From the NCBI RefSeq assembly GCF_050563545.1, contig NZ_JBNXUM010000004.1, forward strand, positions 186,001 to 250,000: a stretch of DNA of 64,000 bases, given 5' to 3'. Position numbers and translations under genes: made by a program. This DNA comes from Falsiroseomonas sp050563545. GTDB taxonomy: Bacteria; Pseudomonadota; Alphaproteobacteria; Acetobacterales; Acetobacteraceae. The notes beneath the pieces are model-generated. The model was not told the DNA's origin and did not search any database. It was given only the letters and a program-made list of their open reading frames with translations. The stretch's first letter is position 1; each line of letters begins with the position of its first letter. Of this stretch, positions 24,969-32,834 are shown piece after piece.

Positions 24969-25793
24969 TCAGGCGGCCTCCCGCATGATCAGCGCCGCGA
25001 GATCGCCGGGCGAGAGGCCGGCAAGGGGCCGGTCGTGAACCTTGCGGCCGGCCTTCAGGATGACGACGCGATCGGCCACCGCGACGACGTCCTGCATGGC
25101 GTGGCTGACCAGGATCACCGTGCGCCCTTCGCCATGCAGGCGGCGGATCAGGTCCAGCACCTGCGCCGTCTCCTTTACGCCGAGCGCGGCGGTCGGCTCG
25201 TCCATGATGATGATGCGCGCATCCCAGCGCAGCGCGCGGCAGATCGCGACGGCTTGGCGCTGCCCGCCGGAAAGCGATTCCACCGGGGTGTCCATGTCCG
25301 CGATCGAGACCGCGAGCCGCGCGAGGAATGCGCGGCTGGCTTCCGCCATCGCGTGCTTGTCCAGCAGCCCGAGCCGCGTGGTGAGTTCGGAACCGAGGAA
25401 CACGTTCTGCCAGATCGACAGCCGCGGCGCGACGGCGAGGTCCTGGTAGATCGTCGCGACCCCGCGCCGCAGCGCGTCCTGCGGGCTGCGGAAGGCGACG
25501 GGCGCGCCATCCAGTTCGATCGTGCCGGAGGTCGGCATCTGCGCGCCGGCCAGGATCTTCACCAGCGACGACTTCCCCGCCCCGTTGTCGCCGCAGAGCG
25601 CGAGCACCTCGCCGGCGTTGACGTCCACATCCACGCCCCGCAGCGCCTGCACGGCGCCGTAGGCCATGGCGACGCCCCGCAGCCGCAGCACCGCCTTGCC
25701 CCCTCCCCATCCCTCCCCCGCAACTGCGGGGGAGCGTGCAGGAGCCCTCCCCGGCAGTTGCGCGGGAGGGTTGGCAGGGGGCCGCTTCGTCAC
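24969..25793 (-). CDS. Sugar ABC importer ATP-binding protein (single domain) with repeat-derived N terminus
   Basis: The 274-residue cytoplasmic ATPase for the CUT2-type importer encoded upstream has Walker A CGDNGAGKSSLVK, a Q-loop in ATIYQDLAVAPRLS, signature SLSGGQRQAVAICRAL, Walker B IIIMDEPTAALG and the switch His in VILVSHAMQD. It has one nucleotide-binding domain, half of RbsA/XylG, as in the FrcA/DUF-type single-domain proteins. It starts at GTG overlapping the receptor stop (GTGA). Residues about 9-28 are translated from palindromic elements (25711-25770); true family sequence begins near AVLRLRGVAMAYG. Last gene of the ten-gene run. Confidence 0.9.
   Translation of the reverse strand: MTKRPPANPPAQLPGRAPARSPAVAGEGWGGGKAVLRLRGVAMAYGAVQALRGVDVDVNAGEVLALCGDNGAGKSSLVKILAGAQMPTSGTIELDGAPVAFRSPQDALRRGVATIYQDLAVAPRLSIWQNVFLGSELTTRLGLLDKHAMAEASRAFLARLAVSIADMDTPVESLSGGQRQAVAICRALRWDARIIIMDEPTAALGVKETAQVLDLIRRLHGEGRTVILVSHAMQDVVAVADRVVILKAGRKVHDRPLAGLSPGDLAALIMREAA
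25711..25770. repeat. GC palindromic element, copies 6a and 6b, inside coding sequence
   Basis: Two neighbouring copies: 25711-25734 (CCCTCCCCCGC, then a shortened right arm TGCGGGGGAG) and 25745-25770 (CCCTCCCCGGC ... GCGCGGGAGGG, diverged). Both are translated as part of the ABC ATPase N terminus, directly downstream of the substrate-binding protein gene. Confidence 0.8.
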
Positions 25794-26734
25794 ATGAACC
25801 GCCTGACGTTGTTCCCATCCACCAGCATCGCATCCATGAAGAGATACGGCCCGGTCGTGATCGTCTCCTTCGGCACGCCCTTCAGCACGATCTGGTCCAC
25901 CGCATCCACCGCCTTCACGCCCATCTCCTCGAAGGGGATGGTGACGGTCGCCATCAGCGTGCTGTCGGGGTCGGCGATGCGGGCATAGGTCTCGGCACCG
26001 CCGTCGATCGAGACGAACTTGATCTGCCCCTTACGCACACCGCGCGCCTTCAGGAGGTCGTCGATGACGAAGGCCTGGCCGTCGAAGCTCGCCCAGATGC
26101 CCTGCGTCTGCGCGGCGTGGCGCAGCAGCAGCGCCTGGAAGCCCTGACGGACGTCGTCGCGCCAGGACTGGGTGCGCGCCATGGTGTGGGTGCCGAGAAC
26201 GCGCACGCCGGTGTTCTCGCTGAGCACGACGTCCAGCACCTTGCCGCGGATGCGCGTTCCGACATTGCCCTCGAAGCGCTGGGTCAGGATGTTGCCCTGG
26301 TAGCCGAGCTCGCCGAGCAGCCACAGCGCGGCATCCGCGCCGACCTTGTATTCGTTGACCTGGATGTCGAAGAGGTTGTGGGTGGACGCGCCCGACATGA
26401 TGGTGACCACGGGAATGCCCGCGGCCTTGGCGCGCTGGTACTGCGCTTCCGCCTCCACCGGGCGCGACATGCAGGCGATGATGGCGCGCGGACGCCGCTG
26501 GACCAGCGCGTCGAGCTGCTCGGCATGGCGCGGGAGGGACCCGTCGCTGTTCAGCACGTTCGCCGTCCAGCCGCGCTGGCGCGCGGCGGCGGCGGCGGCG
26601 TTGGCGGCGCGCGCATGCGTCTCGCTGCTCATCTGGAAGCCGACGATCGCGATCTCGACGGGTTGCGCCAGGGCCGGCGTGGCCACCGCGGCCAGTGCCG
26701 CGCCGGCCAGCACCGTGTTGCGTCGGGTGATCAT
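25790..26734 (-). CDS. Sugar ABC importer periplasmic binding protein (CUT2 / RbsB-like)
   Basis: The 314-residue product has a signal peptide (MITRRNTVLAGAALAAVATP, cleavage after ALA). The periplasmic-binding-protein type 1 fold shows VEIAIVGFQMSSETHARAAN, VVTIMSGASTHNLFDIQVNE and IKFVSIDGGAETYARI. It resembles ribose/xylose receptors. It follows the permease gene by 11 bases and overlaps the ATPase gene by 4 (GTGA). AGGAG lies 8 bases before the ATG. Ligand likely a monosaccharide; which one is unknown. Confidence 0.92.
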   Translation of the reverse strand: MITRRNTVLAGAALAAVATPALAQPVEIAIVGFQMSSETHARAANAAAAAARQRGWTANVLNSDGSLPRHAEQLDALVQRRPRAIIACMSRPVEAEAQYQRAKAAGIPVVTIMSGASTHNLFDIQVNEYKVGADAALWLLGELGYQGNILTQRFEGNVGTRIRGKVLDVVLSENTGVRVLGTHTMARTQSWRDDVRQGFQALLLRHAAQTQGIWASFDGQAFVIDDLLKARGVRKGQIKFVSIDGGAETYARIADPDSTLMATVTIPFEEMGVKAVDAVDQIVLKGVPKETITTGPYLFMDAMLVDGNNVRRFM

Positions 26735-26745
26735 CCTTGTACTCC

Positions 26746-27705
26746 TCACCTGCGGAAATTCAGCTTCTTCACGAAGGGCGCGCGGCCTGTCCCCGTGGCG
26801 GAGACCGCGACCGAGGCCAGGATGATCGCGCCCAGCACGATGTCCTGCCAGTAGTATTCCGCACCGAGCAGCACCAGTCCGTTGCCCAGCACCTTGAGCG
26901 TGAAGGCCGCGAAGAGCGTGCCCGGGATGTTGGGCCGCCCCGGCTCGAACATGCTCATCCCGAGCAGCACGGCCGCGATCGCATAGAGGAAATGGTCGTT
27001 CGCCATCCCCGGCGCGGCGGATGACAGCGATGCCGCCAGCAGCACCGCCGTCAGCCCCGCACAGGCGCCGGCCAGCGTCAGCGCGATGCGCTTCATCCGC
27101 AGAGTCGGGATGCCGGCGAGCCGCGCCGCCTCGTCCGCCTCGCCCGTCGCGACGAGGTGCGCGCCGAGCCTGGTCCACTTCACCAGCAGCCAGGCCGCGA
27201 AGGCCGTGCCGGCCAGCCACAGCACCAGGTTCGGCAGGCCGAAGGTCGTTCCGCGCGCAATGCCCGTGAAGGACACCGGCCAGCGCCCGACGAAGGCGAC
27301 GCCCTGCGTCATCATGAAGCCGAGCCCCTTGGCGATCGCGGCGACGCCGAGCGTCGCGATCAGCGAGGGCACCTTCAGCACCGTCACTGCGATCCCGTTC
27401 GCGGCGCCGGCGACGATGCCGGTGCCGAGCCCCGCGCAGACCGCGATCCAGGGCGCCGTGCCGCCATGCACCAGCGCACCGGTCACCACGGCCGCCAGGG
27501 ACGCCACCTCGGCCACCGACAGGTCGATCTCGGCGGTCACCAGCGCGAGCGTGAAGCCGATCGCGAGGATGCCGAGGAACGCCGTCTCCTTCAGGATCAG
27601 CGCGATGTTCTCGGCGGTCAGGAAGACCGGCGCCGTCAGCGCGAAGCCCGCGAAGAGCGCGAGTCCCGCCAATGCCGTTCCGTAGCGCGCGACGATCCCC
27701 CGCAT
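26746..27705 (-). CDS. Sugar ABC importer permease (RbsC-like)
   Basis: The 319-residue inner-membrane protein has about ten hydrophobic helices. It shows the CUT2 permease signature: LGILAIGFTLALVTAEIDLS (family pattern G-x-D-L-S), PSLIATLGVAAIAKGL, and the EAA-like loop DEAARLAGIPTLRMK. It ends LGAIILASVAVSATGTGR. The start is the ATG at 27705 with GAGG upstream; a TTG in frame at 27753 overlapping the kinase stop is possible. It is between the kinase and the receptor in the run. Confidence 0.92.
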   Translation of the reverse strand: MRGIVARYGTALAGLALFAGFALTAPVFLTAENIALILKETAFLGILAIGFTLALVTAEIDLSVAEVASLAAVVTGALVHGGTAPWIAVCAGLGTGIVAGAANGIAVTVLKVPSLIATLGVAAIAKGLGFMMTQGVAFVGRWPVSFTGIARGTTFGLPNLVLWLAGTAFAAWLLVKWTRLGAHLVATGEADEAARLAGIPTLRMKRIALTLAGACAGLTAVLLAASLSSAAPGMANDHFLYAIAAVLLGMSMFEPGRPNIPGTLFAAFTLKVLGNGLVLLGAEYYWQDIVLGAIILASVAVSATGTGRAPFVKKLNFRR

Positions 27706-27736
27706 GGCCGCATCCTCGCCGCCCCGCGCGCGCGCT

Positions 27737-29170
27737 TCAACCCAGGGCAGCAAGCGCGCGGGAGATCGGCGCGACGGCCGCCTCGGCCCGGGCGAAGATG
27801 GCGTGCAGCTCGCGATAGGCGGCGTGGCGCGCGGGATCGGGCGCGAAGCGGCGCGTGGGGCGGGCGAGCCCGAACTGGATTTCGGCCAGCGGCCTTCGGT
27901 CCAGCGCGGCGATGGCGGTAATCGCGCAGCCCAGCAGGCCCGGTTCCGGCGCGTCCGTCAGCACGACGTCGCGGCCGAGCACATCGGCGCGTAGCTGCGC
28001 CCAATCCGGCGTCGCGCCGCCGCCCCCGAGGCGGAGTTCGGTCGCAACGCGACCCGCCGCTGCTTCCGCGCGCCACAGCACCGTCGCGTTGTTCAAGGCG
28101 ACCCCCTGCATGACGGCGCGAACCAGGTTGGCAAATGTGTGGTCGCGCCGAAGCCCCAGGAACGCGCCACGCAGCGAAGGATCCCAATGCGGCACGCGCT
28201 CGCCGGCGAGGGTGGGGAGGAAGAGCAGCGGGAGAGGGTCACCTGCACCACCCTCCTCCGCTGAGACGTTCCCTCCCCCGCAAGCGGGGGAGGGAGAGGG
28301 TGGGGGTGCCTCACTTGCGACCACTCCCTGCACCCACGCCACCGCATCCGCGCCATGCATGCTCGGGCCGCCCAGCTGCCACAGCCCGTCCCAGTCCACC
28401 GTCAGCAGCCCCTCGGCGCGCGCCGGCGCGTCGTGCAGCAGACCCAGCACCTCCGTCGTGCCCGAGATGCAGTACGCCATACCCGACCGCATCGCGCCGA
28501 GCCCGGTCGTCGCGGCCCAGGTGTCGTTCGCCATCGCCAGCACGGGCCGGCCCGCCAGCGCCGCCAGCGCCCCCGGCAGCCCCTCGCGCACCAGGCCCAT
28601 CACCGCGCCCGGCCGCCGCAGCGGCGGCAGCAGGTCCGGCAGCCCGAGCGGCGCGAAGAGATCCTGCGACGCCGCGAGCCGCGCGGACGACACGACATCG
28701 GATACGGCGACGCCGGTCAGCCGCCGGTTGATCTCGTCCTTCGGCTCCAGCGCGACCGCGGCACGAGCAACGACGAGGGGTTCCGCGCGCGCCAGCCAGC
28801 ACAGCCGCGCCAGCGGGTGGAAGGCGTTGACCTGCGCCGCCTCGGCATGCGCGGGCAGCATCGCGCGGACCTCTTCCACGACGCTCTCGGCCCGCGCATC
28901 CGTCCACAGCATCGCCGGCCGCAGCACCGCGCCGGCGTCGTCCAGCAGGACCAGGCTGCGCGTGAAGGCCGTGACGGCGACCGCTTCGGCGCGCGCGACA
29001 TCGGCAGCCGGCAGCGCCTCCACCCCCGCGACGAAGCCGCGCCACCAATCCTCGGGATCGGCCTCGGCGCCTAGCACATGCGGCACCGCATGCATCGCGG
29101 CGATCGCACCGTCGCGCCCGAGCAGCGCGACGCGCAGGCTCGACCCGCCGAGATCGGCGGTGAGGATCAT
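27737..29170 (-). CDS. FGGY-family carbohydrate kinase with an internal palindromic insertion
   Basis: The 477-residue kinase has the ASKHA fold: phosphate 1 loop LTADLGGSSLRVALL, the substrate-side AVTAFTRSLVLLDD, MLWTDARAESVVEE, SGTTEVLGLLHD (phosphate 2) and LRLGGGGATPDWAQLRAD (adenosine loop). Relatives phosphorylate pentuloses, erythritol or autoinducer sugars. Residues about 286-314 (SEAPPPSPSPACGGGN...) are not family sequence: they are a palindromic element read in frame, just before FLPTLAGERVPHWDP. Both flanks are intact, so the enzyme is probably functional with a surface loop. The ATG overlaps the epimerase stop (ATGA). Confidence 0.88.
   Translation of the reverse strand: MILTADLGGSSLRVALLGRDGAIAAMHAVPHVLGAEADPEDWWRGFVAGVEALPAADVARAEAVAVTAFTRSLVLLDDAGAVLRPAMLWTDARAESVVEEVRAMLPAHAEAAQVNAFHPLARLCWLARAEPLVVARAAVALEPKDEINRRLTGVAVSDVVSSARLAASQDLFAPLGLPDLLPPLRRPGAVMGLVREGLPGALAALAGRPVLAMANDTWAATTGLGAMRSGMAYCISGTTEVLGLLHDAPARAEGLLTVDWDGLWQLGGPSMHGADAVAWVQGVVASEAPPPSPSPACGGGNVSAEEGGAGDPLPLLFLPTLAGERVPHWDPSLRGAFLGLRRDHTFANLVRAVMQGVALNNATVLWRAEAAAGRVATELRLGGGGATPDWAQLRADVLGRDVVLTDAPEPGLLGCAITAIAALDRRPLAEIQFGLARPTRRFAPDPARHAAYRELHAIFARAEAAVAPISRALAALG
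28271..28294. repeat. GC palindromic element, copy 7, inside the FGGY kinase gene
   Basis: Perfect 11-base arms around AA, with flanking GAGAGGGTGGGGGTGCC as at other copies. It keeps the kinase frame open and encodes about residues 293-300. Confidence 0.92.
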
Positions 29171-30024
29171 CGCAACGCCGCGAGCAGCGCGCGCAGATCG
29201 GCCTCCACGCGCGGCGGCCGGGCGAAGCCGACCTGGTGGCGGAGGCGCGAGACGTCGGCGACCATGTGCGGCACCTCGTTCGGCCGGTCCGGCAGCGCGC
29301 CGAGCCGGATCAGATCCGGCCGGCCGCTGGCCTGCCCAAGGAAACGCACGACATCGGCGATCGCACGCCCCTCGCCCGATCCGATGTTCGCCGCGCCTGT
29401 CACGCCGGACAGCGCGAGTGCGGCGAGCGCCTCCCCGATGAAGCGCGTGGAAGCGAAGTCGCGCACCGGCCGGCCGGAGGCGCAGCGCGCCTCCTCGCCT
29501 CGCAGCAGCGCGAGCGCCACCGAGGGGACCAGTCTCCCCGGGTTCTCGCCCTCGCCGAACATGTGGAACAGCCGCGCCCAGGCCGTTGCGACCGGCATCG
29601 CCGCCAGCCGCGCGGCCAGCGCCGCCTTCGCGCGGCCATAGGGCGTCGCCGGCGCGATGGCGCGCGTTTCCTTCCACGGCGCGTCGTCGTCGGCATCGCG
29701 ATCCGCGTATTCCGCGCAGGTCCCGACACCGACGAAGCGCCGCCCGCCCTGTTCGGCGAAAGCACGCGCGAAGGCCGTGGACGCTTCCAGCCAGGTGTCG
29801 TTCTCCGGCGCCGTCCAGAACGTCCCATGCGCGACATACCAGGCGCAGTGGAGAACGATCGCCGGCTTCACCTCGCGCAGCAGCGCGCGCGCCGCGCCCT
29901 CGTCCAGCAAATCGGCATCCCTGGACGACACCGCGTGCAGCTCGACCCCCGCCGCGCGCAGCGGCGCGACGACCGCGCGCCCGACGAAGCCCGTGGCGCC
30001 GGTCAGCAGCACGCGTTCAGGCAT
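29167..30024 (-). CDS. NAD-dependent epimerase/dehydratase family protein (probable 4-ketosugar reductase)
   Basis: The 285-residue extended short-chain dehydrogenase has the dinucleotide loop VLLTGATGFVGRAV, a YxxxK active site in TPYGRAKAALAARLA, and a C-terminal substrate region (VRDFASTRFIGEALAALAL, NIGSGEGRAIADVVRFL). In deoxysugar clusters such enzymes reduce the 4-keto group of the nucleotide sugar (RfbD/EryBIV type). Its placement after the 4,6-dehydratase, C-methyltransferase and 3,5-epimerase genes supports this, which is inference. The start overlaps the rfbC-like stop by 8 bases, and its stop overlaps the kinase start by 4. Confidence 0.88.
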   Translation of the reverse strand: MPERVLLTGATGFVGRAVVAPLRAAGVELHAVSSRDADLLDEGAARALLREVKPAIVLHCAWYVAHGTFWTAPENDTWLEASTAFARAFAEQGGRRFVGVGTCAEYADRDADDDAPWKETRAIAPATPYGRAKAALAARLAAMPVATAWARLFHMFGEGENPGRLVPSVALALLRGEEARCASGRPVRDFASTRFIGEALAALALSGVTGAANIGSGEGRAIADVVRFLGQASGRPDLIRLGALPDRPNEVPHMVADVSRLRHQVGFARPPRVEADLRALLAALR

Positions 30025-30556
30025 GATCGGGCCCGAAGGGAGGCCACGTCGCATCGCGGTCCGAGATCACTGCGGGCTCCGCCGGCCAGGCGATGCCGAA
30101 GGCCGGGTCGTTCCAGCGCAGCCCGCGCCCGAAGCCCGGGGCGAAGGGCACGTCCATCATGTATTCCAGCACCGCGTCGTCGGTGAGCGTGAGGAAGCCA
30201 TGCGCGACGCCCGCCGGGATCAGGATGGCGTTGCCGGCTTCCGCCGAGAGCTCCACCGCGACATGCCGGCCGAAGGTCGCGGAACCCGCGCGGATGTCGA
30301 GCGCCACGTCATGCACCGCCCCGCGCACGCAGCGGATCAGCTTGACCTCCTCATGCGGCGCGGCCTGCCAGTGCATGCCGCGCAGCGTATGGCGCCCGAG
30401 GTTCTCGGAGAAGCTGGCCTGCACCGGGTGAAAGTCGATTCCGTTGCGGGCGAACTCCTCGACGCAGAAGCTGCGGAAGAAGGCGCCGCGGCTGTCGCGT
30501 GCGCGCTCGGCCAGGATCTCCAGCACGCCGGCGATCGGCGTGGGCCGGAAGATCAC
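30017..30556 (-). CDS. RfbC-like nucleotide-sugar 3,5-epimerase (cupin)
   Basis: The 179-residue product belongs to the dTDP-4-dehydrorhamnose 3,5-epimerase family. Diagnostic segments are ASFSENLGRHTLRGMHWQ with the catalytic His, EEVKLIRCVRGAVHDVALDIR with the catalytic Asp, FGRHVAVEL, and IPAGVAHGFLTLTDDAVLEYMM. In this cluster the likely substrate is a CDP- rather than dTDP-linked 4-keto-6-deoxy sugar, since RfbF and RfbG are present and no RmlA/RmlB is. Such enzymes can be 3- or 5-epimerases only. The start overlaps the methyltransferase stop by 4 bases (ATGA). Confidence 0.9.
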   Translation of the reverse strand: MIFRPTPIAGVLEILAERARDSRGAFFRSFCVEEFARNGIDFHPVQASFSENLGRHTLRGMHWQAAPHEEVKLIRCVRGAVHDVALDIRAGSATFGRHVAVELSAEAGNAILIPAGVAHGFLTLTDDAVLEYMMDVPFAPGFGRGLRWNDPAFGIAWPAEPAVISDRDATWPPFGPDHA

Positions 30557-31791
30557 GCGATCTCCTTCATCGCGGGCACCGCGATCAGGATGCGTCCCCG
30601 GAAGCCGCCGGCGCGCAGCTGCGCCGCGACCTCGTCGGCAATGTTCCAGGGCAGGATCAGCACGTCGTCGAGCGGCATGGCCAGCAAGGCGTCGGGCGTC
30701 ACCACGGGAATGTGGCTGCCCGGCAGCAGCCGACCCTGCTTGGCGGGGCTGCGGTCCGCCACTGCGACGATATCCGCCGCCGTTACGCCGGCCGCGTTGA
30801 GGAAGGTGTTGCCCTTCGCCGCCGCGCCATAGGCGCCGATCCGCCGCCCCGCCTTGCGCGCCGCGCCCAGCCAGTCGCGGAAGCCCGACAGCGTGTCGCG
30901 CACCCGCGCGTCGAAGCCTTCGTAGAAGGCATCGCCCGCAAGCCCGCGCGCGGCCTCCTCGGCGCGCAACTCGGCCAGCGCCGGGCTGGCGCCGCGGTCG
31001 GCGGCGCTGGACAGCACGCGGACTGACCCGCCGTGGGTCGGCAGCCGCTCCACGTCGAAAACCCTGAGCCCGTGCCGGGCGAGGACCACCTCCATCGCCA
31101 GCAGCGACCAGTAGGCGTAGTGCTCGTGGTAGATCGTGTCGAACTGCACGCCATCGACCATGCGCACCAGGTGCGGCTGCTCGATGGAAACGACGCCGCG
31201 CGGCCCGGCCAGCGCGGCCAGCCCCGCCGTGAAGTCGTTGATCCCCGGCACATGCGCGAAGACGTTGTTCGCGGCGACGAGGTCGGCGTGGCCGCGGCGC
31301 GCCACCAGGTTCTTCGCCGTCGCCTCGCCCAGGAAGAAGGTCTCGGTCGGCACGCCGTTGCGCCGCGCGACCTCCGCGACATTCGCGGCGGGCTCGACAC
31401 CGAGGCAGGGGATGCCGGCGGCGACGAAGTTTCGCAGGAGATAGCCGTCATTCGATGCGACCTCGACGACGAAGGAGGACGGACCGAGGCCGAGGCGCCC
31501 GATCATCTCGCGCGAGAATCGCGCCGCGTGATCCAGCCAGGATGCGGAGGCCGAGGAAAAATAGGCGTAGTCCGAGAAGATCCCCTCGGCATCCACCACG
31601 GTGTCGAGCTGCACCAGGCGGCATTCCTTGCAGACGACGCAACGCAGCGGGAAGCGCGGCTCCGGCGCCTCGGCGCGGTCGGGCGGCACATAGGAATTGG
31701 CGACGGGCTGCACGCCGAGGTCGCAGAACACCGCGCCGAAGGCGCCGCCGCAGACGCGGCACGCCATGACGGGTTTCGCCGAGCTACTCAT
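30553..31791 (-). CDS. Sugar C-methyltransferase (NovU/TylC3-like, three-domain)
   Basis: The 412-residue SAM-dependent methyltransferase has the three-part layout of nucleotide-deoxysugar C3-methyltransferases. The zinc-binding N terminus has Cys pairs CRVCGG and CVVCKEC (Methyltransf_13 type). The SAM domain has FVVEVASNDGYLLRNFVAAG and IEQPHLVRMVDGVQFDTIYH. The C-terminal domain has GRRIGAYGAAAKGNTFLNAA (Methyltransf_14 type), which holds the sugar. Relatives add a branch methyl at C3 of a 4-keto-6-deoxyhexose. Next to RfbG this predicts a 3-C-methyl CDP-sugar. Overlaps both neighbours by 4 bases. Confidence 0.9.
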   Translation of the reverse strand: MSSSAKPVMACRVCGGAFGAVFCDLGVQPVANSYVPPDRAEAPEPRFPLRCVVCKECRLVQLDTVVDAEGIFSDYAYFSSASASWLDHAARFSREMIGRLGLGPSSFVVEVASNDGYLLRNFVAAGIPCLGVEPAANVAEVARRNGVPTETFFLGEATAKNLVARRGHADLVAANNVFAHVPGINDFTAGLAALAGPRGVVSIEQPHLVRMVDGVQFDTIYHEHYAYWSLLAMEVVLARHGLRVFDVERLPTHGGSVRVLSSAADRGASPALAELRAEEAARGLAGDAFYEGFDARVRDTLSGFRDWLGAARKAGRRIGAYGAAAKGNTFLNAAGVTAADIVAVADRSPAKQGRLLPGSHIPVVTPDALLAMPLDDVLILPWNIADEVAAQLRAGGFRGRILIAVPAMKEIA

Positions 31792-32834
31792 GCCGCGGTC
31801 TCCGGCGCCAGCGCGGCCGCAATCTCGGCATCCGTCGCGCGCGCCATGTCCTCACCGCGGCGCCAGGCGGCGTACCAGTCGGCCGTCGCGGCGATGGCGC
31901 CCGGCGTGTCCAGCAGCGGCGCCCAGCCAAGCTCGCGCTCCGCCAGCGAGGAATCCAGCGCGAGCCTTCGGGCCTCGTCCATCACCTCGCCCTGCGCCTG
32001 TTCCCAGGCGACATCACCCCAGAGCCGCAGCAGTTCCCGCACCCGGATCTCCCCGTCGCGCGGGCCGAAGTTCAGCGCGGGGATGGCGCGGCCGGCGGCC
32101 AGCGCCTCGGCCAGCAGCAGGTAGCCCCGCAGGACGTCCAGCACATGCTGGAAGGGCCGCGTCGCATCGGGGCGCCGCACCACCAGCCCCTGGTTCGTCA
32201 TCTGCGCGCGCACCAGGTCCGGGATGATCCGCGCTTCCGAAAAGTCGCCGCCACCGATCACGTTGCCCGCGCGCGCGGTCGCGGTCGGCGGCATCTCCCG
32301 CGCAAAGCTCGCGCGCCAGGACGCGACCGCGATCTCGGCCGCCGCCTTGGACGCGGAATAGGGATCCTCGCCGCCCAGCGCGTCGCCTTCCACGAAGGGA
32401 CGGCCCGTGCCCTCGTTGCGGTAGACCTTGTCCGAGGTGACCATCACGGCCGCGATCGCGCCCTTCCCGCGCAGCGCCTGCATCACGTTGATCGTGCCGT
32501 CCACATTGGACGCGAAGGTCCCGGCGGGATCGCGGTAGCTCGCGCCGACCAGCGCCTGTGCCGCGAGGTGCAGCACCACCTCCGGCCGCGCCCCGTCCAC
32601 CACCCGTTGCACCGACCTCGCATCCCTGATGTCCGCGCGATGGTCCGCGGCCAGCACCTCCCGCACGCGCATCGCCTCGAAGCCCGACGGCCCCGGCGGC
32701 GGGTCGAGCGCGATGCCTGTCACCTCCGCGCCCATCGCGGCGAGCATCCGCGCCAGCCAGCTTCCCTTGAAGCCGGTGTGCCCGGTGACGAGAACCCGAC
32801 GCCCGCGCCAGAAGCCCGGATCGGGCTGCCTCAC
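31788..32834 (-). CDS. rfbG: CDP-glucose 4,6-dehydratase
   Basis: Converts CDP-glucose to CDP-4-keto-6-deoxyglucose. The 348-residue short-chain dehydrogenase has the subfamily-specific RVLVTGHTGFKGSWLARML loop, VTSDKVYRNEGTGRPF with the active Asp-Lys replacing the Asp-Glu of RmlB, the YxxxK motif in EDPYSASKAAAE, and GNVIGGGDFSEARIIPD. The start is GTG at 32834, giving a GTGA overlap with the rfbF stop; earlier in-frame starts would lie deep inside rfbF. The last bases overlap the methyltransferase start. Confidence 0.95.
   Translation of the reverse strand: MRQPDPGFWRGRRVLVTGHTGFKGSWLARMLAAMGAEVTGIALDPPPGPSGFEAMRVREVLAADHRADIRDARSVQRVVDGARPEVVLHLAAQALVGASYRDPAGTFASNVDGTINVMQALRGKGAIAAVMVTSDKVYRNEGTGRPFVEGDALGGEDPYSASKAAAEIAVASWRASFAREMPPTATARAGNVIGGGDFSEARIIPDLVRAQMTNQGLVVRRPDATRPFQHVLDVLRGYLLLAEALAAGRAIPALNFGPRDGEIRVRELLRLWGDVAWEQAQGEVMDEARRLALDSSLAERELGWAPLLDTPGAIAATADWYAAWRRGEDMARATDAEIAAALAPETAA

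Noticed and set aside
24969..27705. Palindromes near the importer genes taken as transposon ends
   Set aside because: No target-site duplication or transposase was found. The copies match the dispersed palindrome family found elsewhere in the window.
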